DNA of 64,000 nucleotides. Source: Physcomitrium patens. Its lineage: Eukaryota > Streptophyta > Bryopsida > Funariales > Funariaceae. This document shows positions 32,705 through 45,060 of this stretch, piece by piece (position 1 is the stretch's first letter; each line of letters begins with the position of its first letter). The DNA is taken from NCBI RefSeq assembly GCF_000002425.4, contig NC_037270.1, positions 10,030,494 to 10,094,493 of the forward strand. The letters are read 5' to 3'. Under the pieces are notes generated by a model. That model was not told where the DNA came from. It ran no database searches and saw only the letters and a list, made by a program, of their open reading frames with translations. Both the position numbers and the translations under genes were made by a program.

Positions 32705-33021
32705 TGGCCACCATTGCATATATGAATGAGCCTACTATTGCCTTGTATAAAATATTTTGTATCTCTTTTAGTCCTAAACATCCACTTACAACCAACACTA
32801 AATCGATTTGCTGGAAGGGATGCTAATTTCCATCTACCATTGTCCATAAGATATTGATACTCTTCTTCTATAGTCTTCTTCCACTTAATTGCATCTTGGG
32901 ACTTCAATGCATTACACAAAGATAATAAATCAATAAGCAGAGCAATATTTGCATATTCTTCATTTACTTGAGGAAAGATGTGATCCTTCCACCATTCACT
33001 ACGTTGCCTTCTTTTTCTCAA
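32705..33021 (-). pseudogene. C1 RT N-terminus fused to RNase H start by an internal deletion
   Basis: The minus strand reads the start of copia RT (DAIKWKKTIEEEYQYLMDNG, RFSVGCKWMFRTKRDT) and then, near 32758, jumps directly to ILYKAIVGSFIYAMVATR, which normally lies several hundred residues later. The catalytic core of RT (the TAFLNG and YVDD regions) is missing. The rest of RNase H lies at 26606-25985 beyond A2. Confidence 0.8.
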
Positions 33022-33133
33022 ACGATATCTCCTTTCATTTGTAGAAGAAGATTCACCTTGTTGCAGTCCATGTTCTTTTTCAATCTTCTTCTCTCTTAAA
33101 CCTTGTCATTTCTTATTCAATGGTTGATATTTC

Positions 33134-33136
33134 TCC

Positions 33137-33167
<31 letters not shown>

Positions 33168-33170
33168 AAT
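33134..33170. repeat. (ATC)n microsatellite in the C1 integrase-RT linker
   Basis: On the coding (minus) strand it would encode an Asp/Glu-rich run in the acidic linker that copia elements often have between integrase and RT. It looks like local codon repeat expansion. Confidence 0.8.
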
Positions 33171-33279
33171 CTTCAACATCTTCATTTCCTTCATTGCTAT
33201 TCCTACCAATTATAAGAGCCTTCATCTTTTCAACCTTCTTTGGCTTTTCATTGTCATCATCTTCATTCTCTTTATCTTC

Positions 33280-34748
33280 TTATTTCTTTGCTGAATTGAA
33301 AGATGTATCTACAAACACACCATTACTCCCACTTGGAGACATCTCCAAGTGCTTACAAGCACTCTTGTGCTCCAAAAACTCAATATCACGACTTTTGATG
33401 ATCTTTTTGGTTTTCAAGCACATTAGCCTATATGCCTTAGTACCTTCATAATAACCAAGAAAAATACACTTTGTATCTTTTGCATCAAGTTTGGACCTCA
33501 TACAATCTAGTATTTTTGCATATACAATGCAACTAAAGGTCCTTATATGGAAAATGCAAGGTTGTCTCATACTCCAAGTTTCTTATGGTATCATTAATGC
33601 AAGTCTACTTATTCGATACCTATTTCAAATATATACTGCATTCACCACAACTTCTACTTAAATCTCATAACTAAGGTTTTGAGCATGAAGCATACTCCTT
33701 GCCATTTCTACAATGGTTCGATTTGTCCTTTCAAGAATACCATTTTGTTGTGGAGTGTATAGAGTTGTGATTTATTTAGAAATTCCTTCATTCTTCAAAT
33801 AAACATCAAATTGCTTAGATATGTACTCATTTTTATTGTCCATATGCAGCACCTTGATCTTGCATTCACTTTGTTTCTCAACAAGTGCTTTAAACTCCTT
33901 AAATCTCAAAAAGCATTCACTCTTGAATTTAAGTATATAGATCAAAATCTTTCTTCAATAATCATCAATGAAAGTAAAAAATACCTTGATCCTGCAATAC
34001 TTATATTCTTCATAGGTCCACATACATCAGAATGGATAATCTCCAGCAACTTGGTAGCACGACTTTCTACACTACTTGGAAATGAGGCCCTTTGTTGTTT
34101 GGCTTGTATGCATCCTTCACATGCAAGTTGTTTTGCATTTTGGCTTATATTGCAAAGATCTAAGCCACTTACTATAGACTTGAGCTCTCTCATATTCTTT
34201 ACATTCAAATGGCCAAGGCGACGATGCCATATATTCAACTTGTCTTGATTTGATGTAAACTCAGCAAATGCAGCTACGTCCACTACATTCACTTTCTTAT
34301 AAATGAGATAGTACAAATTTCCCTCTCTAAAGCTTTTGAAGACCTTCTCTCCACTTAATGTTCTTACAAAACATCCATTCATGTCACATTGAACTTTAAA
34401 ACCTTCCATTACAAGTTTATTCACCAAAAGTAGGTTTTGTTTTATTTTAGGTACATGAAGGACGTTTTTGAATCTGATCCTATTGGTTTGTCCATTCACA
34501 ACCACCTCTACCATAATAGAGCCAATTCCAATGGCTTTACATGTACCACTATTTGTCAATACTACATTTGATGGTGGAATAGCTTCATAAGTGTCAAATG
34601 AACACTTATAAGGTGTCATATGCTTGAAACAACCTAAATCCACAATCCATCTTGACATGGCAGCCATAGAGGTCCCATTTATTGCCGTGAATGCATAATG
34701 TTGTCCTCCAAACTCATCTTGCACACTATTTACATTCTCATTCTTCAT
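33280..34748 (-). pseudogene. C1 protease and integrase relic
   Basis: The frame 34748-33942 has the copia protease (WIVDLGCFKHMT, where the family has DSG, so the catalytic motif is lost), the pre-integrase zinc motif (WHRRLGHLNVKNM, then CEGCIQAKQQRASFP) and the start of the integrase core (HSDVCGPM). Later fragments (33570-33280) keep the integrase C-terminal KLDAKDTKCIFLGYYEGTKA motif. Stops and frameshifts lie between 33940 and 33570. Confidence 0.88.
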
Positions 34749-34820
34749 CTTTTTGCCTTTGTAGTAGTTTCGAACAAAATGGCCTACTTTGCCACAAATG
34801 AAGGAAGATTTGACATTACC

Positions 34821-35477
34821 TCATTGATTTGAATAGTTGTGCTTGCCTTGACATGAATAGAGTAGTGAATCTTCACTTTGGGATTCATTTTCTTTCTTCA
34901 TAGTTACTTCATGGATAAATCTTGCCGTCACATAGTTCATTATAAGCTCTTTTAGCTTAATAGATTCAAATGCCACAATGAAGTAGTTGTAGGATTTGAG
35001 AGGGCTCATTAGCAAGGTCATGACAATATCTCTTTCTTCTAAAGGCTTGTTAATAATTGCTAGTAGGTTTGCAAGAACCTTTACGTTATTAACATAAATC
35101 ATGAGGTCTTCACCTTCTTCCATTTTACAAGTAAAGAACTTCCTCCTTGTATAGGTGATGTTGGATAAGTTCTTGCTCTCATAGATATTGTAAAGAGTCT
35201 TCTATGCTTCTGTTGGTCCTTTGTAAGAGATAATATGGGAGAAGTTGGCTTCATCCATATTAGTTGCAATCAATCCAAAAGCCTTCTTTTCGTGATGTTT
35301 GAACTCTTTCTTCTCTTTCATATCAGCATCTATGCTTGGAGCCTCTTCACTTTCATCTACAATATGCCAAAGATCCAAAGATGCCAACAAAAGCTCCATT
35401 TTTACTTTCCAATGGTAGAAATTTTCACCTCTGAACTTCTCAATTACTTTCAATCCTTCATCCTCACTTGAAGCCAT
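34821..35477 (-). pseudogene. C1 gag relic
   Basis: It begins ATG at 35477 (MASSEDEGLKVIEKFRGENF, then YHWKVKMELLL), a copia-type UBN2 Gag start, and continues in pieces (35123-34821: DLMIYVNNVKVLANLL, KELIMNYVTARFIHEVTMKK) towards a zinc knuckle near 34790 whose last Cys is changed to Tyr. At least two stops or shifts interrupt it. Confidence 0.85.
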
Positions 35478-36048
35478 GTTGAAGGAAGAGATGTATTAAA
35501 AAAAAAAAATTGAAAGAAGAAGTCCTAATACTCTCAAAATCAGTAAGAAAGTATTATTGCCTTAGAATCACAAAATCCTTCTTTGTGAACAAACTATTAT
35601 TCTTACTCTCAAAAATATCCTCAATTTCACTTCTAAGGCTTTTCACAAGTCTAATGACCTATCTTAATGTCTCAAATCTAAATTGCTACTCAAATATCAC
35701 TCTTATGCTCACAAATCACCTCTATACACCATAAGAGGCCTTTTTATGCACAATCAACATCTTTAGAATATAAAACTACAAAGTTAGATCACCAAGGATC
35801 TATCTTAGCAATGGAACAATGTAATTATTCTATAACTTTGCCTTAAGGTGAAAAACCAAACACCAACACCAAAATGCTCTTAACTACAAGTAAGAACAAA
35901 CCAAGATCTAGATGTAGATCTGAATCTGAAAGTTAGGTACTTCTAAAGCCTAACATCAGCAACAACAACTTGATCTATTCTACACATCAACAACCACTTC
36001 AAAGAACTTTAGAACACTAGAGCAAATGTGAGTGGGTCCATAACCTAT
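35478..36048 (-). other. C1 5' untranslated leader
   Basis: 570 bp between the gag ATG and the 5' LTR. It has no open frame of note on the coding strand. The bases beside the LTR (ATAGGTTATGGACCC on the minus strand) do not match the initiator-methionine primer-binding site common in plant copia elements. Confidence 0.5.
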
Positions 36049-36334
36049 TGAAGAAAAGAAGTCTAAAAGCTACAAACACTTAGCATCAGCAAGGTTTCTA
36101 GACAAACAAAAGTATGGAGTAAGATTATTCTTACTTCCAACATCTTTTACTTATAGGTGGTGGTTTACTAACCAATGAAGCAACTTCCATCCTTTTGATA
36201 TTACATCTATTTCTACTTCATCTAACTAAATTCTAGGTGCTACTATAATAACTTCCTTTAACTCTTTACTTCTTTTTCACTATTAGCAACATACCATGCT
36301 TAATCTCTAAGCAAGTACTTGCTGATCTTCAACA
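36049..36334 (-). repeat. C1 5' LTR
   Basis: 286 bp partner of 25690-25976. Confidence 0.9.
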
Positions 36335-37560
36335 TATACAACATTAATTATAATGTGAATGGTTGAAAGTCCATGTTACTATCTATTTTTAGAATCTATA
36401 AAAAATTTGAGATTTTGTGCATATATAAATATCAATTTGTATAATATTTTGCTTGATGCAATTCAACTTATAGTTTTGCTTCTTTTCTTCTTCTAGGTGG
36501 TATCTTCTATATAATCCTCAACAAGTTCTTATAAATCTATTAACTTAGATTGTCAATCTTCATTAACTTGTTGGTCAAAGTATGTTTTTTAGATTGTTAA
36601 TTTGCAATATAAGACAAGAGATTTTGGTTGAATACTACTTTAATACCAAATTTTTGCAAAGCAAATCTTCTTACTATTCTATTTGTTTAATCTTTATTGT
36701 TTACTATTAGTTAAGAATCTTCTAAAATTATCAAGTAAAGATTAATTTTGCATTAGTTTGATATTTTTTTTACCATTCTATTTTTTCTTTAATATTTTTT
36801 TTCTTTTTATCCTGCTCAATTTCATTCTAAAACCTTTTTGTTTTTGAAAAATTCAAAAAAACTTCCATCTTTGCTGCTATTTATTGTAATGATTTATTTT
36901 CTTGTTATTTAGCATCTTTTTTCCTCCAATGGCTTTAATTTTGATTTTTTCTTTTTTATGTTATTTAAAACAGCTACTTAGCATTATGTGAAAATTATAT
37001 AATAAATTCAAAATATCATTAATAGATCAATTCTAATATCAACTTATTTTTTGGCCATCATTTTAGTAATTTGACCATTCTTTTTCTCAAAATTATTTTA
37101 TATTATTTATCTTTCTTTGTTATGAAATGAATTAATCACACAATTTTTATAACAAATTGATAGAGACTTGACTCTATTACTTTATAATATTCATATCTAT
37201 GCTAAGCCTTTTTGTAATATTTATAATGATACTTCTTTTAGATTGAATTAATATCTTTTTCAATTAACACTTTGACATAGATATTGGCCATTAGTTCTTT
37301 GAAGAGCTTCAAAAGAAAATAATACACTTTTTCAATTTTTTTTAAAGTAATAAGCTTGATCCTTAATTCTACTCTAGATTTATAGTATTCAATTATTTAC
37401 AATGGTTTATACAAAATACACTTATAATACAAGATTATTCTATTTTTTGAACAAAAACTTAAGTACATTCACAAAAATATATTTATAAAAAATTATGTCT
37501 ATTTTTATGTCTTTCTAAGCTCTTTTTTGTCTTATTAATTCATATTATTTTGTCTATTTT
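36335..37560. other. AT-rich spacer beside C1
   Basis: No gene seen. It may be the decayed RNase H end of the older copia relic that lies to its right, but I cannot align it. Confidence 0.45.
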
Positions 37561-38090
37561 GTCTATGTTTTGTTCATGTTTTTATTTTTTAAACACATCT
37601 AATACAAACTTTTATAAATTCTACTTTAGAACAACAATGTAATGTTCCAAGGAGATTCATTTCATATTTCTTCTTAAATTTGACTATTATTCAATTGATT
37701 TTTTCTATGTAGTTAGATATATTGATCAAATCATCTATATAGAGGGCTATAATTAGTAATAACTTTCTAAATTGCATCGCATACAAGAAATAGTTAATTT
37801 ATCTTTATAAAGCCTTCATTAGCAAAGATTGTATAAATGCATTGGTACCATATCTTTAATGATTGTTCTAGACCACATAAATATTTCTTCAATTTGCATG
37901 CAAAATACTCCATACATTGTTATACAAATCTTTAGGGCTAATTGATGTAAATCTCTTCAATTAACTTTTTTATTCAAAAGGTCATCTTTACATCTATTTG
38001 ATGCATTTTCAAGTTTGTTATCCCATTTACCAAAATGACCCTAATAATGGTTATTGCCATGTATTTTTTTTTGAACTATAAATAACATAA
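37560..38090 (-). pseudogene. Older Ty1/copia RT relic
   Basis: The minus strand reads, with many stops, a copia RT core: MHQIDVKMTF (family MDVKTAF), LIEEIYI, CKLKKYLCGLEQSLKIWYQ (family CKLKKSLYGLKQAPRQWY), LYIDDL (family LYVDDL) and a segment like EMTDLGLLHY read as EMNLLGTLHC. It is separate from C1 and strongly decayed. Confidence 0.7.
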
Positions 38091-38115
38091 AAAATACTTC
38101 TTTAAACCACCTATC

Positions 38116-38150
<35 letters not shown>

Positions 38151-38460
38151 CATTTAATGTTTTTAAAAAGAATTGTTCTCTCAATGTAAAAAAATCTTAA
38201 ATAGCCGCATACCTTTCAAATCAGAAATTTACACAATAATCAATAATTATTCAAAATATCCTATTAAATCATAGATGCACACCATATCCTACTGAGTTAA
38301 TTATACATAAAGAAAAATAACAACAAGAACATGGTTACCATTTGTGGATCCATTGTTAAGTGAGTATGATGCACCTCAACTACGTAGCACGATCGTGGGT
38401 AAACAAATATACTTAAGACTGTACATATGCATATCGTAGTAGAGTATATACATGATACAT
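38091..38460. other. Spacer upstream of the aquaporin gene
   Basis: AT-rich with a TA microsatellite (38120-38146). Composition rises towards GC from about 38380, where the promoter of the aquaporin gene should lie. Confidence 0.4.
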
Positions 38461-38551
38461 GCTGTATACTCCATGCCCAGGGTGCAGTGCTTGGGCGATG
38501 GTGGCGGAGCGCCTGAGAAGGCTGCCATTAATCCTCACGTCGACAATGGAG

Positions 38552-39199
38552 GTGAGTTGATTGGTAGCCGGGGAGTGGATTCAATACGACACTGTAGTTC
38601 GCGAGATGCTATCTTTGTACAATGAAAAATGTCGGGTTGTCTTTCTTCGTTTTTGTATATATAGAGCTAGACAGAGCGCCGGGTCAGCTCGGTCCGCCAT
38701 AGAAACTGGTGTGGAGGCCGTGGTTCCATTCCGTGAGCGCGGATCTCCGTCGTCCGACACTGCAAGTGATGCGAGAGCAGTGAAATTTCTCCAGTTGGGT
38801 TTTGGGTCTCACTCTGGGTTGCATTTCTGTACATATTGTGCCATTAGTGTTAAAATTTGAGGATTTTGAAGAGAAGTGAGATGAGGTGAGGGGGAGGGTG
38901 AGGTGAGCTTTTAGGGTGTGGAGCTGTTGTGGTGCAGGGTTGGTGCAGTTCCATGGGTTTCACTGGAGTAGGGAGAGTTCCGGTGCTCAGAGATGAGGTT
39001 GGGTTTATTTTGGTTGGTGGGTATCTTTTGTGACAGTGATAGGTCAATGTTGACTGTGTATTTGGTCCGTAGGAGGGATGTAGAAGTTAAAGTGCTGTGG
39101 TAGAACTGGAATGATGCTTGTGAGGGTGATGGGAGTTGAGTTTGATCTTGGGAGTGGTTTTATTTTAAGTTGTGTTGGTTTGTGTGTTTTCTTTTGCAG
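38552..39199 (+). other. Probable leader intron of the aquaporin gene
   Basis: A strong donor GGAG|GTGAGT at 38552 and acceptor TTTTGCAG ending at 39199 bracket 648 bp, 23 bp upstream of the SIP ATG. The upstream exon would carry an ATG at 38498 whose frame crosses the junction and overlaps the SIP start in another frame, that is an overlapping upstream ORF if the exon is transcribed from that point. Confidence 0.45.
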
Positions 39200-39222
39200 A
39201 TTCTGAGGGTTAGGTTAACACA

Positions 39223-40056
39223 ATGGGGTTGGCGAGAAAGGCAGTCGCAGATGCGTCCATCACATTCCTATGGGTGTTCGCTATGGCGTCATTGGGCGCC
39301 GTATCGACGTCTATCGCGCCGTCGTTAGGTCTGGATGGGCCCGGAAAGGGAAAGATGTATATCGTCTTCTCTTTGGTGTCATTCCTCATCTTTTTTTTCA
39401 GCTTTCTAGGGCAAGCGCTTGGAGGTGCGAGTTGGAACCCGACTACAATCGTCGCCTTCTCGTTTGCGGGAGTTAGCAACGATGACCTTTTCACCCTCGG
39501 TGTCCGCCTGCCGGCCCAAATGGTGGGTGCGGTTGGGGGCGCCCTGACAATCTGGGAGGTCATGCCAAAGAAGTACAAGCATACATTGGGTGGTCCTAAA
39601 TTGAAAGTGCCTCTGGAGACAGGTGTGGCTGCTGAGACAATTCTGACCTTCACTATCACTCTAATCGTTATGTGGGCAATCTTGAGAGGCCCACGCAACA
39701 AAATCTCGAGAACCTTCATCATTATTGGAGCTACCATTGCCCTTGTTATCGCGGGCGGTGCTTATACTGGCCCTGCAATGAATCCCGCCAATGCATTTGG
39801 ATGGGCCTTTGTCTCTAACAAACATACGTCTTGGGAGCATTTTGCTGTTTACTGGGCTGGTCCCATGATCGGTACCATCTGCGCTGTATTGACTTTTAAC
39901 CTGATCTTCGGCCGTCACCAAGTTAAAGGCCAAGCCACTAAGAAATCAAAGGCGAAGAAAACAAAGAAACCCGGCAGTGAAGGACAAGCAGCGAAGAGCA
40001 AGGGTCTTAAGAAGGAATCGACAGGGAATGCGGGTGACAAAATGAAAGCATCTTAG
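39223..40056 (+). CDS. SIP1-like: SIP1-type aquaporin (small basic intrinsic protein), 277 residues
   Basis: Channel of the major intrinsic protein family, SIP subfamily, which in plants resides mainly in the endoplasmic reticulum and conducts water or small solutes. Six hydrophobic helices are visible. The first pore loop has NPT (residues 72-74, in GGASWNPTTI) in place of NPA, typical of SIP1, and the second keeps NPA (187-189, in GPAMNPANAF). The C-terminus after residue 230 is a long Lys-rich tail (KKSKAKKTKKPGSEGQ and onwards), longer than in most SIPs. The ATG is the first in frame after the predicted leader-intron acceptor. The coding sequence is uninterrupted by introns. The minus-strand frame over the same bases is an antisense shadow. 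Confidence 0.93.
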   Translation: MGLARKAVADASITFLWVFAMASLGAVSTSIAPSLGLDGPGKGKMYIVFSLVSFLIFFFSFLGQALGGASWNPTTIVAFSFAGVSNDDLFTLGVRLPAQMVGAVGGALTIWEVMPKKYKHTLGGPKLKVPLETGVAAETILTFTITLIVMWAILRGPRNKISRTFIIIGATIALVIAGGAYTGPAMNPANAFGWAFVSNKHTSWEHFAVYWAGPMIGTICAVLTFNLIFGRHQVKGQATKKSKAKKTKKPGSEGQAAKSKGLKKESTGNAGDKMKAS

Positions 40057-42160
40057 GCGTTGGATTATCTGGAGAATGAGATGGAGCTTTTGTGTTCTCA
40101 AGTTCATTCGGTTATGTATAGCCTTACTACTGTAACTTAGTCATATTGTTGTGGAGAATCTAATTGTTTGCAATGTGAACTTCACGAATTCTTTTTGGCT
40201 GAATCGTCATGTCTTAGGCAATGTGGGGTTCAAGAATTCTGTTTTTTTGGCGAAACTATGGACCTCCTTTTTGAATCTTCGGGATTGCAATTTCCGACTT
40301 TGGTACAAGTCCATTGACTTTATGCACGCTACTGTTGCTGTGTGAATCTCCATAAGCAGTGGGCCTGTTCGTTTTGATACTTGGAGCAAACTTATGATGG
40401 TGGTTCGTTTCCTCCATCAACTCCCTGCTAGGCAGTTGCAGAGCTCGTTCTGTTGTTAGCTATTGGAGTGAAAGAGCCTCACCTTTTGAAGCAATTATGA
40501 GTTATAATTTTCGGTAACCAAATGCAGTTCTCTGCTGGCAAGTTTTGCATCTGAATTGTTTTAGTTTCACTGTGGTTTTAGGATAGAGTTTCACAGTTTC
40601 TATTGCAATCCACGAGGATCCTCTGTTAGTATGACACTGTCCTTCTGACTTCAACTTAAGCTTGGCAGACCAGCCTATGTGGACCTATAACTCCGCTTAG
40701 TTCATCTTCTGATAGAGCTTTTGATGACATGAGGTTCAAGATTAGTCAATTGTTAGAAGGCATTAGAGTAGGAGGATGCTATGGAGAAAACTCCACAATG
40801 AATTAAGAAGCCAATTAGAGAAAGCCAACACACAAAGCATTAGAGAATGTAAGTAAGTAGTGGGATAAGAAGAAGAATGTGTAGGAGAATATTAAATAAG
40901 AGCATGAAGGATGAACCATAACTCTGGAGTTCATCTACAGAAAACAAATTTATTACAGCTAAAGAGAAAGGTAATATAAACAAGTATGTAATTGAAATAA
41001 ATAAATAAATAAATAATAAGAAATCACTTTTGTGGAGGGACTACCAAGGGGTGTCAACAATTCTTGACTTTACTCTTAGCCCATTGGGCTACATCAATTT
41101 AGTCAAGAGGAAATCTTATCATCTTTCTTTGACTTTGATACCTATAATTGATTCTTAACCTTTTGTTGGACGAGATTGTGAGAGAATCCATGTCAAAGAA
41201 TTATAGAAATAACTGGTTTGTGATTTTTGAAACATGAGTGTACGATTGGAATTATTCCAATTTCCAATATTATGTATTTTAGAAGGTAAAGTAGTGTTTA
41301 GGTGGTTGAAATGGACAAATGAATGCTAATTTGATTTAGAAAAAAAGAAAAATAATAAATCATTAAATTATAAAAATAATATATTAAGTTTATTTTAACT
41401 TGTTATTGCAATTCTAATCTAAAACATGAATTCTAAAGCATAAATTATTATAATTTAATTATATTGAAGCAGTTTAATAGTGCCATCATAACCTTTTAAC
41501 TATTAACAAATTCACATGTATAAAAGTTAAACAAGACAAGATTTTTAAAAAATCAATTGGATAAAATATGTCAGTATTACCTTATTATATGTTTTATTAT
41601 AAACATTATAATTTTGTGTAAATCACCAACAACAATCAAAATAATATTGTAATTTAAATTAATAGCACATCAAAAATTATTTGTATTTAATATATTTTGC
41701 ATAATAAATTTTTTTAACATCAATAATATAATTAAAAATAGAATATATATTAAATAAAATAGATGGCCAAGAATACAATTTGGTAATTAAATAAAATAAT
41801 TATTTTAAATTGATATAAATTATAAAAAATAATTAATAAAAAATTTATGATAAATTTTAAAAATTCAATCTACATTTTTTTTTTAATCTTTTATAATTTT
41901 TTGAATCTTTGAATTTTAATAATATTCTAAGATAATTTTAGATTTTTTTTATTGGAATTATATTTTAGAATATTAACCTATAAGATATATTCAAAGCCTT
42001 TGTAGAATGAATATTTTTAGTAAGCTTAAGTGATAAGTTTTATTTTTATAAATTTATTAGTATGTTTAATTTAGTAGCATTAAATGTTAAGAATATGGAT
42101 CACAATAAAACCTTGAAAAGACAATACATTCATGTGTTACTAAAGAAAGGAAAAAATAAT
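40057..42160. other. Aquaporin 3' UTR and AT-rich spacer
   Basis: The first about 600 bp keep gene-like composition and probably include the 3' UTR. From about 40680 the sequence becomes AT-rich with an (AAAT)n run near 40998-41015 and no gene. Confidence 0.5.
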
Positions 42161-42164
42161 AGTA

Positions 42165-42565
42165 GAAGTAGTTATAGAAATTAGAATGACTAATGCCAAA
42201 TATAAAGAAACTAGGGAGTCTTGAACCAAGTCTAACATACAAGAAATGTGTTGACAAGATTGATGATTGTCTTAGTCTTGCCTCTACATATACTAGCTAT
42301 ATAGATCTTGTGGAGGTATTACAAGGCTTGTGGTCCAAACATCAAGTTGTAGATTGCTTTTAATATAACTTTGTAAAAGTAAGTATCTTATAGCACAAGT
42401 TTCAATAATCACATGGCATATTTAAAAAATGTTAAAACATCTAATTTGTGTCTAAGAAACTTCTTCAAAGCTTCTTAAAAAAGAAATTATCTTTTTAACA
42501 TTTTTCTAACTAATTTTGCTTACTTTTAATTATTTCTATTTACTTAAATAATATAGGTATCTATT
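42165..42565 (-). repeat. Solo family-B LTR relic
   Basis: It aligns with the B3 LTR. AATGACTAATGCCAAA and GGAGTCTTGAAC are followed by the decayed hairpin region (CAAGATTGATGATTGTCTTAG), CTTGCCTCTACATATACTA (TATA box region), AAACTTCTTCAAAGCTTCTTAA and finally CTTAAATAATATAGGTATC. No internal sequence flanks it, so it is a solo LTR left by recombination or a truncated copy. Confidence 0.7.
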
Positions 42566-42655
42566 ATATTAAATTCATAAAGAATTTTTTTGTGCTTGAT
42601 GAAGTTAAATAAAAAAGATAATAGTTTTTCTTTAAAAAAAACTTGAAGTGTATAA

Positions 42656-42695
<40 letters not shown>

Positions 42696-43206
42696 CATAA
42701 AAGATATAAATTGATTTATTAACTGTCATGTATATTAATTTAAATTCAATCAATGTAATTTTTTATTGAAAAAAATTATGATAGTGATTAAAACCATCAT
42801 ATTAATTTAAATTCGTTTTGACAGTGATATGATTTAAAAAAAATATATAGTTTTTATTTTATTTTTAATAATAGTTAAATTCAATATCAAATATTTTAAT
42901 GTCATTTTTAAACATTTGATTTGAAATAATAAGAGTATTCATTAATTGTATTTTATTAATACTATGTCTAATCAAAAAATAATTAATTTTTTTTATATAT
43001 ATGTATACATATTATTAGAATTTTAATAGCTATCACATCTACTACAAATGATTATTAAAAAACCTTAAAATTATATCATTAATGAAAATATATATATATT
43101 TTTTAAATGATTTATTTTTGAAAAAAAAATTCATTAGTTTTTATGATAAAAATGATGAATATGTTTATGATTTATATTTAAAAAGTACAAAATTTTATTT
43201 AAATAG

Positions 43207-43264
<58 letters not shown>

Positions 43265-44250
43265 AGAGTTTGTGTGATTTCTTTAAATTCTAAAATATTG
43301 AGAAGTGAATTGATTTTATTTAATTTTTAATAATTTAATTTTTAATACATTAAAACATAAATAAATTCTCAAGTAAAAAAACATTGTTTATTTTATGATA
43401 TTTGATGTGAGATTCGTTATGTACACAGCTAAATTCAATTTCTTTTTGTTTGTATAACCTTTCATCAATCTAAGACCTTGCTACAAACTAATTGCACATA
43501 TATAGCTAAAAGTAGAAAATAAAATTGTTAATATCAAAAATAATTTAGTAATTTATAATTGAAGTGTGAAAATAAAAAATAAACCAGAATATTTACAAGA
43601 AAATACATGTTTAATAATGTTGTATGTAATTTTATAGTTCTAGAAGATAGAAATGCTAATCTAATGAATAAAATTTATTTTCACTACCACAATTTAAACT
43701 AATCAGCTATACAAATGTACACATCAAAATGTATCAAGTTGGTAATAATAAAAACAAACAAACAATTTCTTTAGTTAACACAAATTATTGTTTCATTTAA
43801 AGAAACAAAAGATTCTATTAAAAATAGATTCATGTTAAATAAACTCATTATAAATTCTCAAAACTCATTTCATCACCTCAACCACTGCTCCAACTTTGCT
43901 CCACTCTTTCCTCAAACTCAATTAATTTTTCAATTTCAACACACTCAGAAACCCCTGTTGAATTCCAACGAACACTTTCCTTCATTCTTCAAACGACGAC
44001 GTCCACATGTTTCGACTTTATGATTCATTGTTGAATAAGAATAATATCAATAACAATATTTTATACCGAAAATCGAGGTAGATTGCTCCTAATTGTGAGA
44101 TCATACTCCCTTGTTTTTCCTTATTGGTGTTTGGGCTTTTATTTTATTTTTTATTTCTTTAGTGAGACTCTACCTTGAAATACTGTTGTGATGATCTTGC
44201 AAAGAATCAACACCAAGTTGTAATACCAATTAATTCCATTACATTCTAGT
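42566..44250. other. AT-rich spacer with microsatellites
   Basis: TA run at 42660-42690 and a compound (TA)n(TG)n run at 43207-43264. No gene recognised. A Pro/His/Phe-rich short frame at 43832-44023 is not convincing. Confidence 0.55.
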
Positions 44251-44259
44251 CCATAAATA

Positions 44260-45060
44260 CAGGTCTTGCACCGACACAAAAAGCAAACAAATCCGCATTT
44301 CAAACTGAAAAGAAAAGAATGGAAGCCAAGTTGTGGGGACACTGTTGCAGTTGCAGTGGAGCTTACGGTGAAGGATCACAACACTGGGATCACACGAGAG
44401 CACGATGCAGACCAGTGCTTATTGTCGGTGACTGCAATACTGCACAGCTCCTGTGGAGAAATCTTCATCTATGAAAGGAAGGTTGTGTGTAGCATAGATT
44501 TCCTTTTGTTGCAGCCTTGAGAGAAAGAGACAGAGTTGCACAATCCGAGCCTAGTGGCTGAACACCTGAAGCAAATATCATCTGATATGGCAGGATGGCG
44601 CTGACGGATTCTAGAAGGTGTTCTTCAGATGTGCTGGCCAGGAGGGCTCTTCGCAGAAGAATGGAGACACTTCTTGAGAGATCGGATGCAGGCGACACCT
44701 GCAAATACGGCAAAAAGTCGGGTGCTGGATATGACTACCGCAGTCGCGACACTTATGTCGGTCGTCTCAAAAAGGTGAATATCGTTTCTCCAGCGATCTA
44801 CGACGCGGCCGGAGTTGTCGAGGACTTTTGCATTCTCTCAAGGCTGCATATGATCGCGACACTGGTATGGATACTTTGCAGCCAAGGAACATTTTTCTGT
44901 GAGCAGTATTGAAGCATGTCCAGCGGTCCGAGTTTCGAGTGACCGGAATTCTTGCTTGAATATGCGTTAAGACGGTCGCTGCTGCTGTGTTGTCTGGATT
45001 AGAAGCTCACGGCGAAGACTGACGTAGCAGATTTCGTCGACGTCCTCTAGTCAGATTGAT
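44260..45060 (+). other. GC-richer patch with unrecognised short reading frames
   Basis: This 0.8 kb stretch has gene-like composition. It contains a plus-strand frame 44266-44520 (84 codons, ELTVKDHNTGITREHDADQC) and another 44595-44912 (105 codons, MALTDSRRCSSDVLARRALR, then a basic stretch). A 44465-44713 minus frame overlaps. I recognise none of them. It could be a non-coding transcript, a decayed host gene or exons of a gene I cannot join. Confidence 0.3.

Larger units (their letters stand above)
25690..36334 (-). mobile_element. C1: decayed Ty1/copia element split by A2
   Basis: The LTR pair at 25690-25976 and 36049-36334 (287 and 286 bp; TGAAGAAAAG ... CTTCAACA on the plus strand) differs at roughly 30 positions, so the element is old. 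Between them on the minus strand are gag (35477-34821), protease and integrase (34748-33280), the RT N-terminus (33021-32760) and, beyond the inserted A2, RNase H (26606-25985). This order (integrase before RT) is diagnostic of Ty1/copia. Most of the RT is deleted. The 5-mers beside the LTRs (ATTAT and TATAC) do not match, so the target duplication has decayed. Confidence 0.9.

Noticed and set aside
25690-36334. Clean 5-bp target duplication for C1
   Set aside because: The flanking 5-mers ATTAT and TATAC do not match; only a decayed or rearranged duplication is possible.
39210-39737. 175-codon minus-strand frame
   Set aside because: It is antisense to the SIP aquaporin coding region, which has unambiguous family motifs.
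43207-43330. Tyr/Ile/Val/Cys-rich reading frame at 43082-43330
   Set aside because: Translation of a (TA)n(TG)n microsatellite.
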